Origin: Chenopodium formosanum
Lineage: Eukaryota > Streptophyta > Magnoliopsida > Caryophyllales > Amaranthaceae
Direction: 5' to 3'
DNA: 64,000 bases
Assembly: GCA_024500155.1 (NCBI GenBank)
Contig: CM044859.1
Coordinates: forward strand, 45,802,003 to 45,866,002
Shown: in pieces, positions 20,357-31,752 of the stretch
How positions within the stretch are numbered: the stretch's first letter is position 1
How the letters are laid out: every line of letters begins with the position of its first letter
Position numbers and translations under genes: made by a program
Notes under the pieces: generated by a model
Told to the model about the DNA's origin: nothing
What the model saw: only the letters and a program-made list of their open reading frames with translations
Database searches by the model: none

Positions 20357-21813
20357 GTTTAATTGCTCCGAATCAGTGCTCTTTTGTACCCAAACGTCAA
20401 ATTACGGACTATGTTATAATTATCAAAGAAGTCCTGCACACTGTGAGAAATAAACAGGGGAAAGTAGGTCTGATGGCAATCAAGATTGATTTAGAAAAGG
20501 CCTACGATCGTCTAAGATGTTCCTTTATTCGAGAGTCCTTGATGGAAATTCATCTTCCGCACCATATTGTTGAAGTAGTTATGAAGTGTGTTTCGTCGAC
20601 TAAACTCCAAATTCCATGGAATGGCGGGCCTACGGAAGCTTTTTTTCCTACTAGGGTCATCCGCCAGGTGGATCCTCTCTCTCCATATTTATATGTCATC
20701 TGTATGGAAAGATTGGCCCATCTTATTGAAAGGGATGTGAAGTTGGGTTCTTAGATCCCAGTCAGAGCTAGCCGAAATGGTCCTCCTATCTTTAATTCGG
20801 CTTTCGCGGATGACTTAATTTTATTTTCTCAAGCCTCGGTTGAACAAGCTAAAGTTATGATGCATTGCCTAGCTCAATTTTGCCGTGCTTCGGGCAGCAA
20901 GGTTAGCATAGAGAAGTCTAGAGTTTATTTTTCACATAATACAAATTTAGAGGTTCGACAATCTATTTGTAAGACTCTAGGCATGGAAGAAACCATGGAT
21001 TTTGGTAAATATTTGGGAGTCCCTGCCATCAATGGGCACAAGTCCAAGAGAAATTATCTGTACTTGGTTGAGAGAATTAATGGAAAACTGTCAGGTTGGA
21101 AGACTAAGACAATGTTTATGGTAGGGAGGATGACACTTATCCAATCAACTTTGTCGACTATTCCCTTCTATACCATGCAATCAACTAAATTACAAAGATC
21201 TACTTGTGATGAAATTGACAGAAAAGTGAGAAAGTTCCTTTGGAGAGAAGAAGAGGGCACTCGAAAATTTCATAATGTTTCCTGGGAGACGATTACTAAG
21301 CCCAAGCAATCTGGTGGTTTGGGTTTGAGATCTATGAGACACTCCAACAAAGCTTTCTTGGCTAAGTTGGATTGGATATTATTAGCTGAACCAAACACTT
21401 TGTGGTCTAGGGTGATTCGTGCAAAATATTGTGACAATCAGTGTGATATCGATATGTTCAAAGAAAGAGCGAATGCATCAAATGCGTGGCATGACATTAT
21501 GAGTAGCATTGATGTTGTTCGAAAGGGTTTAAATATGGCAGTGGGAGGTGGGCATCGTACCTTCTTTTGGCACCATCGATGGGCTTGTAATGAACCCTTA
21601 TTGAACTATGTATCGATGGAAGCTCCTGTCGAGGTACAAGACTTAACAGTGCATGAGATTTGGGATAATGAGACGGGCTGGAAATTTGATCAATTTGCAG
21701 ATTATCTCCCTGCTGATATTCTTCAAGAAATTGCTGCTCATGAGCTATTTGAAGATGAGGAAATTGTGGATGAGATCTATTGGAATGGGTCTTCGTCTGG
21801 GGCTTTACTTTGA
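20357..21813 (+). pseudogene. LINE ORF2 reverse transcriptase fragment
   Basis: RT motifs run from CSFVPKRQIT (near 20375) through VGLMAIKIDLEKAYDRL and the catalytic FADDLILF (about 20803-20826) to the C-terminal conserved GWKTKTMFMVGRMTLI and GGLGLRSM segments. One TAG at 20752-20754 interrupts an otherwise continuous frame that ends with TGA at 21811-21813. The catalytic FADD is intact, but without its N-terminal endonuclease the copy is dead. The pattern matches plant L1-type non-LTR elements. Confidence 0.88.
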
Positions 21814-21839
21814 GCTATGCAATGTGTATTGTCTGAGAT

Positions 21840-22814
21840 TTAGAATGTATCATTGATACCCCTAAAGAAGAGTGGGCTGCAATTTGGAAAGCTCCAGCTA
21901 TCCAACGTATTCGGTTCTTCTTATGGCTTGCTATCCAAGACCGTCTAATGACAAACTCCACCAGATTTATGCGTACTTTATCAGATGATCCTAGGTATGC
22001 AATTTGTGGTGTTGATGAAGAGAATGCTTACCATGTCCTGCGTTGGTGTCCTGCGGCTATTAGGCTTTGGAATAAGCTGGGTGCGAGTAGAGTAGTTATG
22101 AGCAATGATTTAAGTTTGGAAGATTGAATTCTTTTGAATGTTGATGCATCTAAGGCTAACATGGGAAGTGAATGGCCTCAGATGTTTAGTGTCGCTTGTT
22201 GGTGGTTATGGAGAGGGTGTAATGCAAAAAACGTTTTAACCATCTCCCAACATTCCTTTCAAACAAGCTTTATCCTTGCTAGAGTAGGGGATATTAAGAG
22301 GGCGATGGATAAAGCTGGGCGATTAGATGAAAATTCGAAGAAGCTAAGGGTCGAGAAGCTAGTGAAGTGGCAGTTTCCTAAGGAAGGATGGGTTCGCCGT
22401 AATACAGATGGGGCTTCAAAAGGCATCCCGGGGTTGGCTGGTGCTGGTGGTATCATTAGAGGGCATCAAGGAGAGATTTATGAATTATTTGCCTTGAATT
22501 GTGGTCGTTGTTCGTGTACCAAAGCCGAGTTGGCTGCTGTTTTGAAGGGACTAAGTGTGGCTTGGGTTGGAGGTCATAGGCGAGTACAGCTCACCATGGA
22601 CTTTAAGGTAGTTCTGCGTATGTTGGTGGAGGAAATTCCCACCAACTCTCCATTGATTCACATCATTCGGAGGTGTAAAGCTCTTGTTTTCGAAAGAGAA
22701 TGGGAGGTGACCATCTCTCACTGTTATAGAGAAGCTAATCGAGCAGCGGAATTGTTAGCAAACTATGGAGTATCTTTGAATGAGAAGTTTGTCCTTTTTG
22801 AAGCGGTCCCATAG
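21840..22814 (+). pseudogene. LINE ORF2 C-terminus: zinc-binding and RNase H domains
   Basis: A zinc-binding RVT-type segment (WKAPAIQRIRFFLWLAIQDRL, then C...HVLRWCP) spans about 21870-22080, in a different frame from the RT. A plant-type RNase H follows (about 22370-22790), with NTDGASKG (Asp), KAELAAVLKGL (Glu) and TMDFKVV (Asp). The last motif reads REANRAAELLA, where family members normally have Asp, so the fourth catalytic residue is changed to Glu. It ends at a TAG at 22812-22814. RNase H at the end of ORF2 is a feature of one clade of plant L1 elements. Confidence 0.82.
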
Positions 22815-24572
22815 GATCTTCTTGTCGTTTTATTGGAGGACTTGAGTGAGGTAACGCAAGTTAGGATGGTGCTGGCTAATTTGGTGCCTTAGACCTCTTG
22901 TTTTCTTAGCTTGCTTTCTTTTATATTTGCTTTTATTTTGTTTATTTTGTTTCTTGTTTTTCGGGGTTTTTCCCTCTCTTTCACCCAAAAAAAAAAAAAA
23001 AAAAAAATCATTCCTAATGTGATTAAAATTGATTATATTCTTCTAGATTCTTCTAGAAGATTCTTTTCATTCCTAATTTAATTAGCATTGATAAATTGAA
23101 TTTACTTGACTTTTAAGAGTTTTAATTAGAATGAAAGAAGTGTTTTTAAGGAAAATACAATTTTGCCCTCTCGTACGGCTAAATTTTATCAAATAAACAA
23201 AACGAGTGGAAGTTTATTTCCAGCGTCTGACGACAAGACCAGTGCCTAGCGCCATGCCTGGTGTTTGGCGCTAGAGTCCAGCGTCTGGCGCCACACGCGT
23301 GTTTGGCATTGCGGTCATGTTTTATTCTTTTCGAAACTCTGATTTGTTTTTTATCACATTCAGCTGATTTTCTCTATAAATAGCCCCCTAAAACCTCCGT
23401 TTTCAAACATCAATTATCACGAATTCCCATCAAATCTTATTCTCTCTATCACCAACTGTCATCAAGAATCTCTTGATTACTCTCTCTCTCTTTCTCTTTT
23501 CTAAACTAGCCTTTTGCATACAAAATTCCGCATTCACAAGATCTAAAAACACCTCGCCAAGTTCGAAGTTGCCTTCGCCCTAGACGTGAAAGGTTTTAAT
23601 TTCAAAGGGTTTGGTCCCAAATCTCTCTTTCAATTATTTTATTTAATTGTTTATTTTATTATTTTCCCGTAAGTTACTAACACGTGTATTTTTTTATTAA
23701 AAAAAGATCTGAGGCATCCAAGTAAGTGCTTTAAATGATTTATTGATATTATGATTTAATATCATGCTGGGTTGTTATTATTGCTTCCTAGTATCATGTT
23801 TTGGGTAATAACTATAATTTCTAATATCAAATATGCTCATTGTGATTTCTGCGATGTTTCCTATTTTCTTTCATAATATTCATGTTAGTATCATGTAAGG
23901 GCTATATATTTGATTTTTATTTCTTAGTGACATGCTAGGGTTTGTTATTAATCTTGTTAGTATCCTGCCTAGGATCTTGCTATTATTATGCTTTAACATG
24001 ATTATTATTTTTATAATTATTATTATTATTGTGATGATTATTATTATGCTTTATATTTATTTTTATTGCTTGATCCCGCCTTTTATGCATGTTTAAAGGG
24101 AATTTGTACTTGTAATCACGCTTAATAAGATACTTAATAATCTTGTTTAGGGTTAATATGATTATAATTCAAGTGATCACCAATAATAGTTTATTTGTGC
24201 ATTAAATTCAACCAACATTGATTAAACAGGTTTAAAGTTAACTCTATTGATTGCATGTTAGTCAGAAAGTGCACATTAATACGATTAGAATAAAGTAGAG
24301 GCCTATTATTAGGGCAGATTCAATCTCTTTTAGGTTGGATTTGTACACTCATCCCGAACTACAAGTCATGGTTCAAGATCTATTAGAGTTGACGATCTCC
24401 TGGATTGTTAAGGGGTGTAACCTTCATCTCGTGAACGGTTTACAAGTTCTTAAAACTTGTTGGCGACTCTTTTGCTCTATATTCTTTCCCTTTGGACGCC
24501 ACCAAGCTTAAGTGTATGATCACAATGGGGTTAAAGTTTGGGGTAATGCTTGAAATATTCCCTTCAGTTTTT

Positions 24573-24590
24573 TGCCAACTCCACTGGGGA
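24573..24590 (+). other. Degenerate primer binding site of element E
   Basis: TGCCAACTCCACTGGGGA differs from the tRNA-Arg PBS of A and D at two positions (GG to GC and G to A). It is followed by GGAT as in the other elements. Confidence 0.8.
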
Positions 24591-26205
24591 GGATTTCTAT
24601 TTTAATCTATTTTAATTCCTAAAATTTATTTTGGTAATGATTTAAAATGAGTGGATGAAACTCGAAAAGTTCAAAGTATTACCTGTGTGTAATTTTGATT
24701 AACATTATTGTCATGTGCATAAAAATGATCTCATTGGAAAGACCATCCGTAATGAGTTATAACATAGGATTTTTACACGTCGGAAATTTGAGGAATATCT
24801 TTCACAACTAGGACCAAAATAATGCTGCGCGAAATTGTAAAATTTTATCGAGCACAGAAAGCTGCTGAGCCATGTAGGAACTAGTGTTAGAAAACAAAGT
24901 CTGTCGCTGAGGATTTGACTCTAGCGCTAGACGACACTCATGTCGCCAGGAACCAGAGCCAAATTTTAGCAGGACCTCTGTTCGTTGGCGCCAAGTTCTT
25001 CCAATACCGAGCCAGAAATATGCGTTCTAATTTTGACCAGTTTTTAGCATTGTTTTCTCGATCCTACTTCCTGATTGAGTTTTTCTCACTTTTCTAAAAC
25101 CCATATGTGTTCTACATATGGATATAACCCTCTGGGAATCCATGCTCCATATACCTGTTTTAACACTCTGTGCAACAAAGGGTACATCCGAGAATGTTGA
25201 ATTCACCAAACCATGGAAGCTCGAGGTGTCCCATCCACTAGCGCCAACCTTCAAAAGGTAAGGCTTCCGCATGGTGCATCTAGAAAATTAACCATGGACC
25301 CTCTTTGACTAACCCATATCCCGGACTTTAGAGAACTAGAGCCATGGTTAGGTTGCAAACTCATTGCATCATATTGTGCCTACTTGACTAATTTTGCATT
25401 ATTTGTTGTGCATACTCTATGTGTTTTTCCTAACCGTTTCTTTGACTTGTGTTTAAGATTAAACAAACTGATTAATGACTAAAAGGACTTTTCCTAATTA
25501 ATTTATTAATTAATTAGAGTAATTAAAGTCTAATAATTTAATCAGAATTGACTTAGAAAGACTTTAGGCATGCCCTGTAGAGTAATAACACCGAAAGCAG
25601 TCCCGATCAAGGTTCCAGCAATGGTGCCGCGATTTGGACTACAGCGTCACACTGTGTTGTGTAGCGCCTAGCGACAGCTCTGTCGTGTGGCGCTACACTG
25701 CAAAGTGCGACGACAGTCCTGTTGCTTTGACGAAAGTTCGGTATTTTGCTCGAGTCATTACTATGTGTCTTATTAAATAGTTTGCTAATCAATTCCTCTA
25801 ATTAAACAATTTGCTAATCAATTCGTTTATCTTGTTAATAATAATACCTTGTTAAGTCTTTAATGGAGTCTAGGCACTAAGTCCCATGGTCTTACACAAG
25901 AGTCAAAGCATGTAACTTGCACTCACAATATAAAGCACACACTAATATGTATGTACACTTTGAACATGTTAAGAAAGTTTTGTATGCGCGTGTTTTCCGT
26001 CATTTGAGGGAGGGGGTCCAATCTATTCCCTTTATCTTCCACATTCTCTTCCATGTTGAATAGAGCTTAAGTCAAAATAAATAATAAAAAAGAGAAAACT
26101 TACTCCCAACTTCCCTTTCCTCAACATTTGATAAAGGAGAGAAGAGCACTTAACCAAGACAACACTTTTGATAAAGCATCACTTTTCACAAAAAGGGTTT
26201 TAATA
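24591..26205 (+). other. Element E leader with two GC-rich word tracts
   Basis: Non-coding. It resembles the leader of D read on the minus strand (for example the stretch ACCATGGCTCTA/TAGAGCCATGGT near 25340). Tracts with AGCGCTAG, GTCGC and TGGCGCC words lie at about 24840-24990 and 25610-25740, at the two leader positions used in A and D. Short open frames appear fortuitous. Confidence 0.7.
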
Positions 26206-26892
26206 ATGGCCGACCAAAAAGAAATTTTCTTAAGTAATACTAGTGAAAGCTCATCAAGTCTGGAAGAGGATGTTGAGGTATTACGAAATACCGTTGTCAC
26301 GTTTATGGGTGCAATAGAAGGATTAAGAGAGTGGATAATGGTTATCGAACAATGTTCTCATTATTAACACCATAGAGGCCATGATCACACTACCGAAGGA
26401 CGCTTCATCCTCAAAGATCGCATTCAAGACCTCATTAATTCAGGTATCCTCCATGTTCCTCCAAGCAATAAAAAGGCCAAGATTAGTAACGATAACAACA
26501 GTGGTTGGAAAGGAAAGAAGAACGACTATCCTTCTTCTTCCGAAAACACCTAATCTAGTAACATTGTTGGTACTTTCGAACATAATGAAATCTTAGCCAT
26601 GGATAATCGAGGATTTAGAAAGCAACTAAGAAATGACTTCACCCCTATTGGAATTTGCTACGATGCTGCATTCGATCAACTCCATGCAAAGGGACTCATT
26701 ACTCCTATTGTACCCATTAAAGATCCCCCATCTGAGAAGAGGTTTCCTAGTTGGAACCCAAATGTACGCTGTAAGTACCATCAAGGTAGGGGTCATACTA
26801 CTGAGAGCTGTTGGAAGCTAAAGGAAGCAATCCAATATTTGATTGACAATAACGGGCTTCCAATACCTCTAGTAGGCAAGAACACCAAGTGA
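26206..26892 (+). pseudogene. gag: Mini-gag of element E with one intact zinc knuckle
   Basis: ATG at 26206 starts an acidic heptad-rich segment (MADQKEIFLSN...LEEDVEVLRNTVV), followed by a corrupted zinc-knuckle-like module (HHRGHDHTTEGRF, without its cysteines). A Gly/Lys linker (SGWKGKK) and the module YDAAFDQLHAKGLITPI with CKYHQGRGHTTESC (CX2HX4HX4C) follow. Stops at 26365-26367 and about 26551 break the frame. There is no capsid core of the usual length: the whole gene is about 229 codons. It is the only coding region of E and would supply a nucleic-acid-binding protein or packaging factor if intact. Confidence 0.8.
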
Positions 26893-27090
26893 CGATAAGC
26901 CAAGGGACAAGAGGCAAGCTTCAACAACAAGATTTAATGATCTTTTTTCTATTTTTTATTCACCCTTTCCCCAATAAGTCTAGCATAGGCACCTTTTTAT
27001 TCTCCTTAGATTTATTTTGTAGGATCATTATTTATATTCCTTTTATAAAATGAGCATTTATTTTCTTGCATATGATCGTTTCATTACATT

Positions 27091-27123
<33 letters not shown>

Positions 27124-29049
27124 AAAACAAAACAAAAAAAAAAAAAAACAATAAAAAAAAATTGTCGAACTAAGCACAAGGTATACCATTGATTTGAGGC
27201 ACCCCTTGTAGCCACATATTATCACCTTTCACCCTTCAAATATACAATCCTTTTTTGGTAAACCACTTAAAGCCTCGTCTAATAAAACACCCTTCATTTT
27301 TTAACCCATATCTACCTAACCTTGGGATGGGATGGTGTGCAACTTATGCTATTTTCAATTTCATAAAAAGCTTGAGTAACTTCAAAAGATTAAAATAGCA
27401 AAAACTTTTAAAAATTTTAAAATAAAAGTGTACAAATGGGCAAGTGTTCCAATGTCTTTGACATTAACATGTCTTTGATATGAACACGTCTCAGATTGCG
27501 TCTCTTATCGAATGCTCGGTACCGTGCCTGAGAAACATGAATGTCAAGTGAGTGATACACCGCATGATCGGGATTGCCCAAACTTATCAAAAAGGTTCAA
27601 AATAAAAATTGCAAAAGCAAAAAAAAAAAGAGAGCAAAAATAAATAAAAAAAAGAAGGAAAAAGCTAAAAAAAAGAGTAGAAAACCTCAAGCATAAAAAT
27701 ACAAGGATTCAAATGCAAAGTTGCACACCTTAGGGGCTTATCTAGGGTCTTGAGCCTTTTATCCCCTTCTTCTTCAACCTTTAGCCTAACCACGTTACAA
27801 CCCTTAAAAAGACCTTTTTGAGGTATACACGCAATTGTGCGATGTTCGGCTAGAGCTACGTTCGGCCTGATTCCTAACAGATACGTAGGCAACCTCACAA
27901 AGGGGTGCGACCGTAGTAAAAATGCATTCATATTCACATTCACACATCATGATCATATCAAGGGATCTCCTATGCTCATCACTATTTTTTTAGAGTTAAA
28001 CTTGGGGGCTTGATCCTTATATCATTAGCTTACCCAGCCTAAGAGTCACCATCATTTGACTCTTTTCAATATATTTTCCACATACTTAGCCCTTGCAGCC
28101 TAACCTTAGTATCACTTTCATGCACTGCACAAATACATGACCAAATAGTCTTCCCCTTAGGAACCCTCTGTCATGAAATCTTAACATGACATTAAAGCAT
28201 GCCTTGTCATATTAAAATATCTCATCAATTGTAATCGTTATCGCATCTCGAAGTATGAAGTGCTTAGCCTTCGTGCCTAAGTTACCTACATACTTTTATT
28301 ATTGAATCAACTAGGATAGCCTAGGATGAATTAACCTTTGCACCTTAAGAGACAGCATTAAATTCATATACTTGGCTAAGCTCATTCAACATGCACCTTC
28401 AAAAACTACTTCCTTTCTGTTTTGGGAAAAGTCGATACCCTCCACAAAAAATGACGGATTTTTTTTTTCTTTTTCTTACACACACGAGTCATGTACGTTG
28501 AGTCATGTTGTGTCATATCATCTTGAGTTTAGTCTAACGCATGTGTTAAACACTTTGAGTCGAGTCATGACAAGTCATATATGCTAAAAAAACATTTAGT
28601 CTTAATTGTGCCTTAGGATAGTCCTAAGATAGTTAAAGAGATGAGCAAAGTCCTATAGTCAAAATATAAATACAGGTACAATCCAAAGAGCAAACGAGGG
28701 TAAGAGAGGGTTAAGAAAAATTTACAAACTAGAGATGAAGAGCTTTAATTAAAGCAGATTTTGTTGAAAGGAAACAACCAACTTAAAGGTTTGGAGAGAA
28801 ACCAGGCAATGAACAGCAGCAGCAAAAGGAATGATGATTTATCTAAAAATCCCGAGTGTAACGACTGGCAACAAGCAAAAAGCGCGGTAACAAGTCCTTC
28901 CAGCAAGCGCTAGTACAGCGACAATGTGTGAGGCCCTGTAATATAGGTATATGGACCTCGTATAGCAGTTTGGGTTCCTTGGTACGCCAATTATCCCCTC
29001 TAAGCAACTTGACATGATCTAGTTATCGGCTAGGTTACAATCACACGTT
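26893..29049 (+). other. Element E 3' non-coding region
   Basis: No gene is seen. A poly(A)-rich stretch lies at 27091-27160. The segment parallels element A 11990-13110, including a hairpin block copy at 27853-27894. At 28860-28930 lies a short tract with AGCGCTAG and GCGCGG words. The part around 28975-29035 (GGGTTCCTTGGTACGCC) matches, in opposite orientation, the segment of D near 47950-48015 that lies between the PPT and the PMD promoter. Confidence 0.65.
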
Positions 29050-30332
29050 TGGACCTCTGGCGCCACACGCGTGTTTGGTGTTGCAGTTTATTCTTTTCGA
29101 AACTCTGATTTGTTTTTTATCACATCCGGCTAATTTTCTCTATAAATAGCCTCCTAAAACCTCCGTTTTCAATCATCAATTATAATGAATTCTCATCAAT
29201 TCTTATTCTCTCTATCACCAACTCTCATTAAGAATCTCTTGATTACTCCCTCTCTTTCTCTTTTCTAAACTAGCCTTTTGCATACAAAATTCCGCATTCA
29301 CAAGATATAGAAACACCTCGCCAAGTTCGAAGTTGCCTTCGCACTGTACGTGAAAGGTTTTAATTTCTAAGGGTTTGGTCCCAAATCTCTCTTTCAATTA
29401 TTTAATTTAATTGTTTATTTTATTATTTTCCTTGTAGTTACTAACGCGTGTATTTTGTTATTAGAAAGAGATATGAGGCATTAAGTAAGTGCTTTCATTG
29501 ATTTATTGATATTATGATTTAGTATCATGCTAGGTTGTTATTATTGCTTCCTAGTATCATGTTTAGGGTAATAACTATAAATTCTAATATCAAATATGCT
29601 TATTGTGATTCCTGCGATGCTTCCTATTTTCTTTCCTAATATTCATGTTAGTATCATGTAATGGCTATATATTTGATTTTTATTGCTTAGTGGCATGCTA
29701 GGGTTTGTTATTATTCTCCTTAGTATCATGCCTAGGATCTTGCTATTATTATGCTTTAACATGATTATTATTTTTATAATTATTATTATTATTGTGATGA
29801 TTATTATTATGTTTCTTTATATTTATTGTTATTTCTTGATCACGCCTTTTATGCATGTTTAAAGGGAATTTGTACTTGTAGTCACGGTTAATAAGATAAT
29901 TAATAATTTTGTTTAGGGCTAATATGATTATAATTCAAGTGATCACCAATAATAGTTTATTTGTGCATTAAATTCAACCAACATTGATTAAACAGGTTTA
30001 AAGTTAACTCTATTGATTGCATGTTAGTCAGAAAGTGCACATTAATACGATTAGAATAAAGTAGAGGCCTATTATTAGGGCAGGTTCAATCTCTTTTAGG
30101 TTGGATTTGTACACTCATCCCGAACTACAAGTCATGGTTCAAGATCTATTGGAGTTGACGATCTCCTGGATTGTTAAGGGGTGTAACCTTCATCTCGTGA
30201 ACGGTTTACAAGTTCTTAAAACTTGTTGGCGACTCTTTTGCTCTATATTCTTTTCCTTTGGGCGCCACCATGCTTAAGTGTATGATCACAATGGGGTTCA
30301 AGTTTGGAGTAATGCTTGAAATATTTCCTACA
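29050..30332 (+). repeat. E LTR 2, lacking most of U3
   Basis: It matches LTR 1 from about 23275 to its end (TATA at 29140-29150; final CCTACA at 30332). The left junction falls in the word tract, at CTGGCGCCACACGCGTG, where internal sequence passes directly into LTR sequence. No PPT is present and no PBS follows, so both junctions are rearranged. Confidence 0.75.
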
Positions 30333-31156
30333 ATATCACAGATGCATGACCAAATAATCCTACCTTTAGGAACTTTTTGTCATGAAATATTAGCATAACG
30401 TTAAAGCATGCCTTGTCATATAAAATCACTCATCATTTCATTAAGTATGAAGTTCTTACCCTCCATGCCTAAGTTACCAGAATACTTTAACTATTGAGTC
30501 AACTAGGATAGTCTAAGATGTTACAATCCTTGCACTATGAGATATAACGTCGGTGCCTATACATGATTAAGCTGAATCAACAAGAACCATCAAAACAAAA
30601 CTTCGCTTCCTTATTTTTTCGCGTCTTTCTTTTTCGGCAGAATGTCGATATCCTCCACAAAAATGACAGAAATTTTTAGTTTTCTGCATTTTCGAGTCAA
30701 ATGCACATATAAGTCATGTACACATTTAGTCTCATGAGTCAACACTTTGCATACACGAGTCACACAAAGTGAGTCATCATTAAATCAAGTCTATACCTTG
30801 GGTCATGTAACGCCATGTATGTCAAGACGCTTTGAGTCAAGTCATGACAAGTCTTATGTGTTTAAAACACATTAAATATTATATGAGTCAGCAACACTAA
30901 GGCTTAAGTTAACCCTTAAACTAAAAAAACTTGAGCAAAGGCCTATAGTCCAAAATATAAATGCAGGTACGAGCAACCTTTCAAAAGATTTGAAGCAAAA
31001 GGACGCAAATGGCTTAGCAAATCAACTAGAGTCGTCCTGATCGCAATTAGATTGACGATTAGCCTGATCGATTGAGCACATCCAGATTTTGATCAAGCAC
31101 CTAAGACTCGGTAAAATCTTGAAGGATAAGGTTTTCGACAGAGTTTCAAGGCATAG
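30333..31156 (+). repeat. Internal 3' fragment between E LTRs 2 and 3
   Basis: Its start resembles 28120-28330 (ATGCATGACCAAATA; CTTTTTGTCATGAAAT). It continues as an A/T-rich non-coding stretch to the LTR start at 31157. No PPT is recognisable immediately before the LTR (GTTTCAAGGCATAG), so the end is altered. No coding sequence. Confidence 0.6.
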
Positions 31157-31752
31157 TGTAGACACCCAAATGAATCTCACCAAAACCAAACCCAGTGATG
31201 AATACTTTTCACGACATTTGATTATCGAACGAAGTGAAAGTGTGGAAAGTCTAATGATGAGGATATTTTTATTAAAATATTTCTCTTTCTTTTTCAAAAA
31301 TATTTATTTTCTTAATCTATTTATGAAAAAAGTCCATTATAATTTAGTTTAGTCTATGATAAGGGTAAAATAATAGTGTAGTTGGTTTGGGCTTGAGAAG
31401 AGCTTTCCAACAATATATTATAAACCTAATTCCGATGAATAATGAGGAAGTTATGGATTAAATTAAATTAGGACCAATGATTTTAAATGTGGCCCAATTA
31501 TCTAGAGGATGGCCTATTAATTATTATTCCTAAAGTGATTAGGATCAATTTTGATCTTATTGGTATATATATAGAAGGTTATCTTTAATTCTAATGAAAT
31601 TAGGATTAAAAGTTGTATTTTTTGAGATGTTTTATTTTGAATAAAATATATTAAATCTAATTTTAAATCTGCTTAGACACATAATTACCTAAAACCGGTT
31701 TAAAAGGTAATTGCACGTGTGAAAGCGTTTTGCAATTTTGAACTAGAGTGAG
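31157..31752 (+). repeat. E LTR 3, interrupted by element C
   Basis: It starts with a perfect TGTAGACACCC and follows LTR 1 to about 31640. It is cut at 31752 where element C (minus strand) begins with TGTAGGGA. The remainder is expected beyond the window, on the far side of the nested insertions. Confidence 0.72.

Larger units (their letters stand above)
20357..23007 (+). mobile_element. 5'-truncated L1-type LINE
   Basis: It begins within the RT domain, so the endonuclease is missing, as expected for target-primed insertions that stop early. It ends in a 21-base A run (22987-23007). It lies inside E LTR 1: LTR sequence GGGCCTAATG precedes it and LTR-like TCATTCCTAATG follows. No clear target-site duplication is seen, so the exact left end is uncertain by several bases. 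Confidence 0.82.
20005..24566 (+). repeat. E LTR 1, split by a LINE
   Basis: The LTR starts with a degraded TGTAGACACCC-like sequence (AGTAGTCACCC). It runs to about 20356, resumes after the LINE poly(A) at 23008 and ends at 24566 before the PBS. Without the LINE it is about 1.9 kb. It has a TATA box CTATAAATAG at about 23374, preceded by a GC-rich word tract at 23215-23312 (AGCGCCA, TGGCGCTA, TGGCGCCA). R/U5 resembles the LTRs of C and D in the opposite orientation. Confidence 0.75.
19640..31752 (+). mobile_element. Element E: gag-only (TR-GAG-like) Tat relative in a rearranged array
   Basis: Internal and LTR pieces alternate: internal 3' part (19640-20004), LTR (20005-24566, split by a LINE), PBS, leader, mini-gag, 3' region (24567 to about 29050), partial LTR (about 29050-30332), internal 3' part (30333-31156), LTR start (31157-31752). 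No pol is present. Such non-autonomous elements with only gag are known as TR-GAGs and depend on a relative's enzymes. Three LTRs with internal pieces between them suggest tandem copies followed by deletions. Element C interrupts the last LTR. Confidence 0.72.

Noticed and set aside
20340..23030. Target-site duplication of the LINE
   Set aside because: CCTAATG occurs on both sides, but it is part of the LTR sequence itself on each side and not adjacent to both ends of the LINE, so it cannot be claimed.
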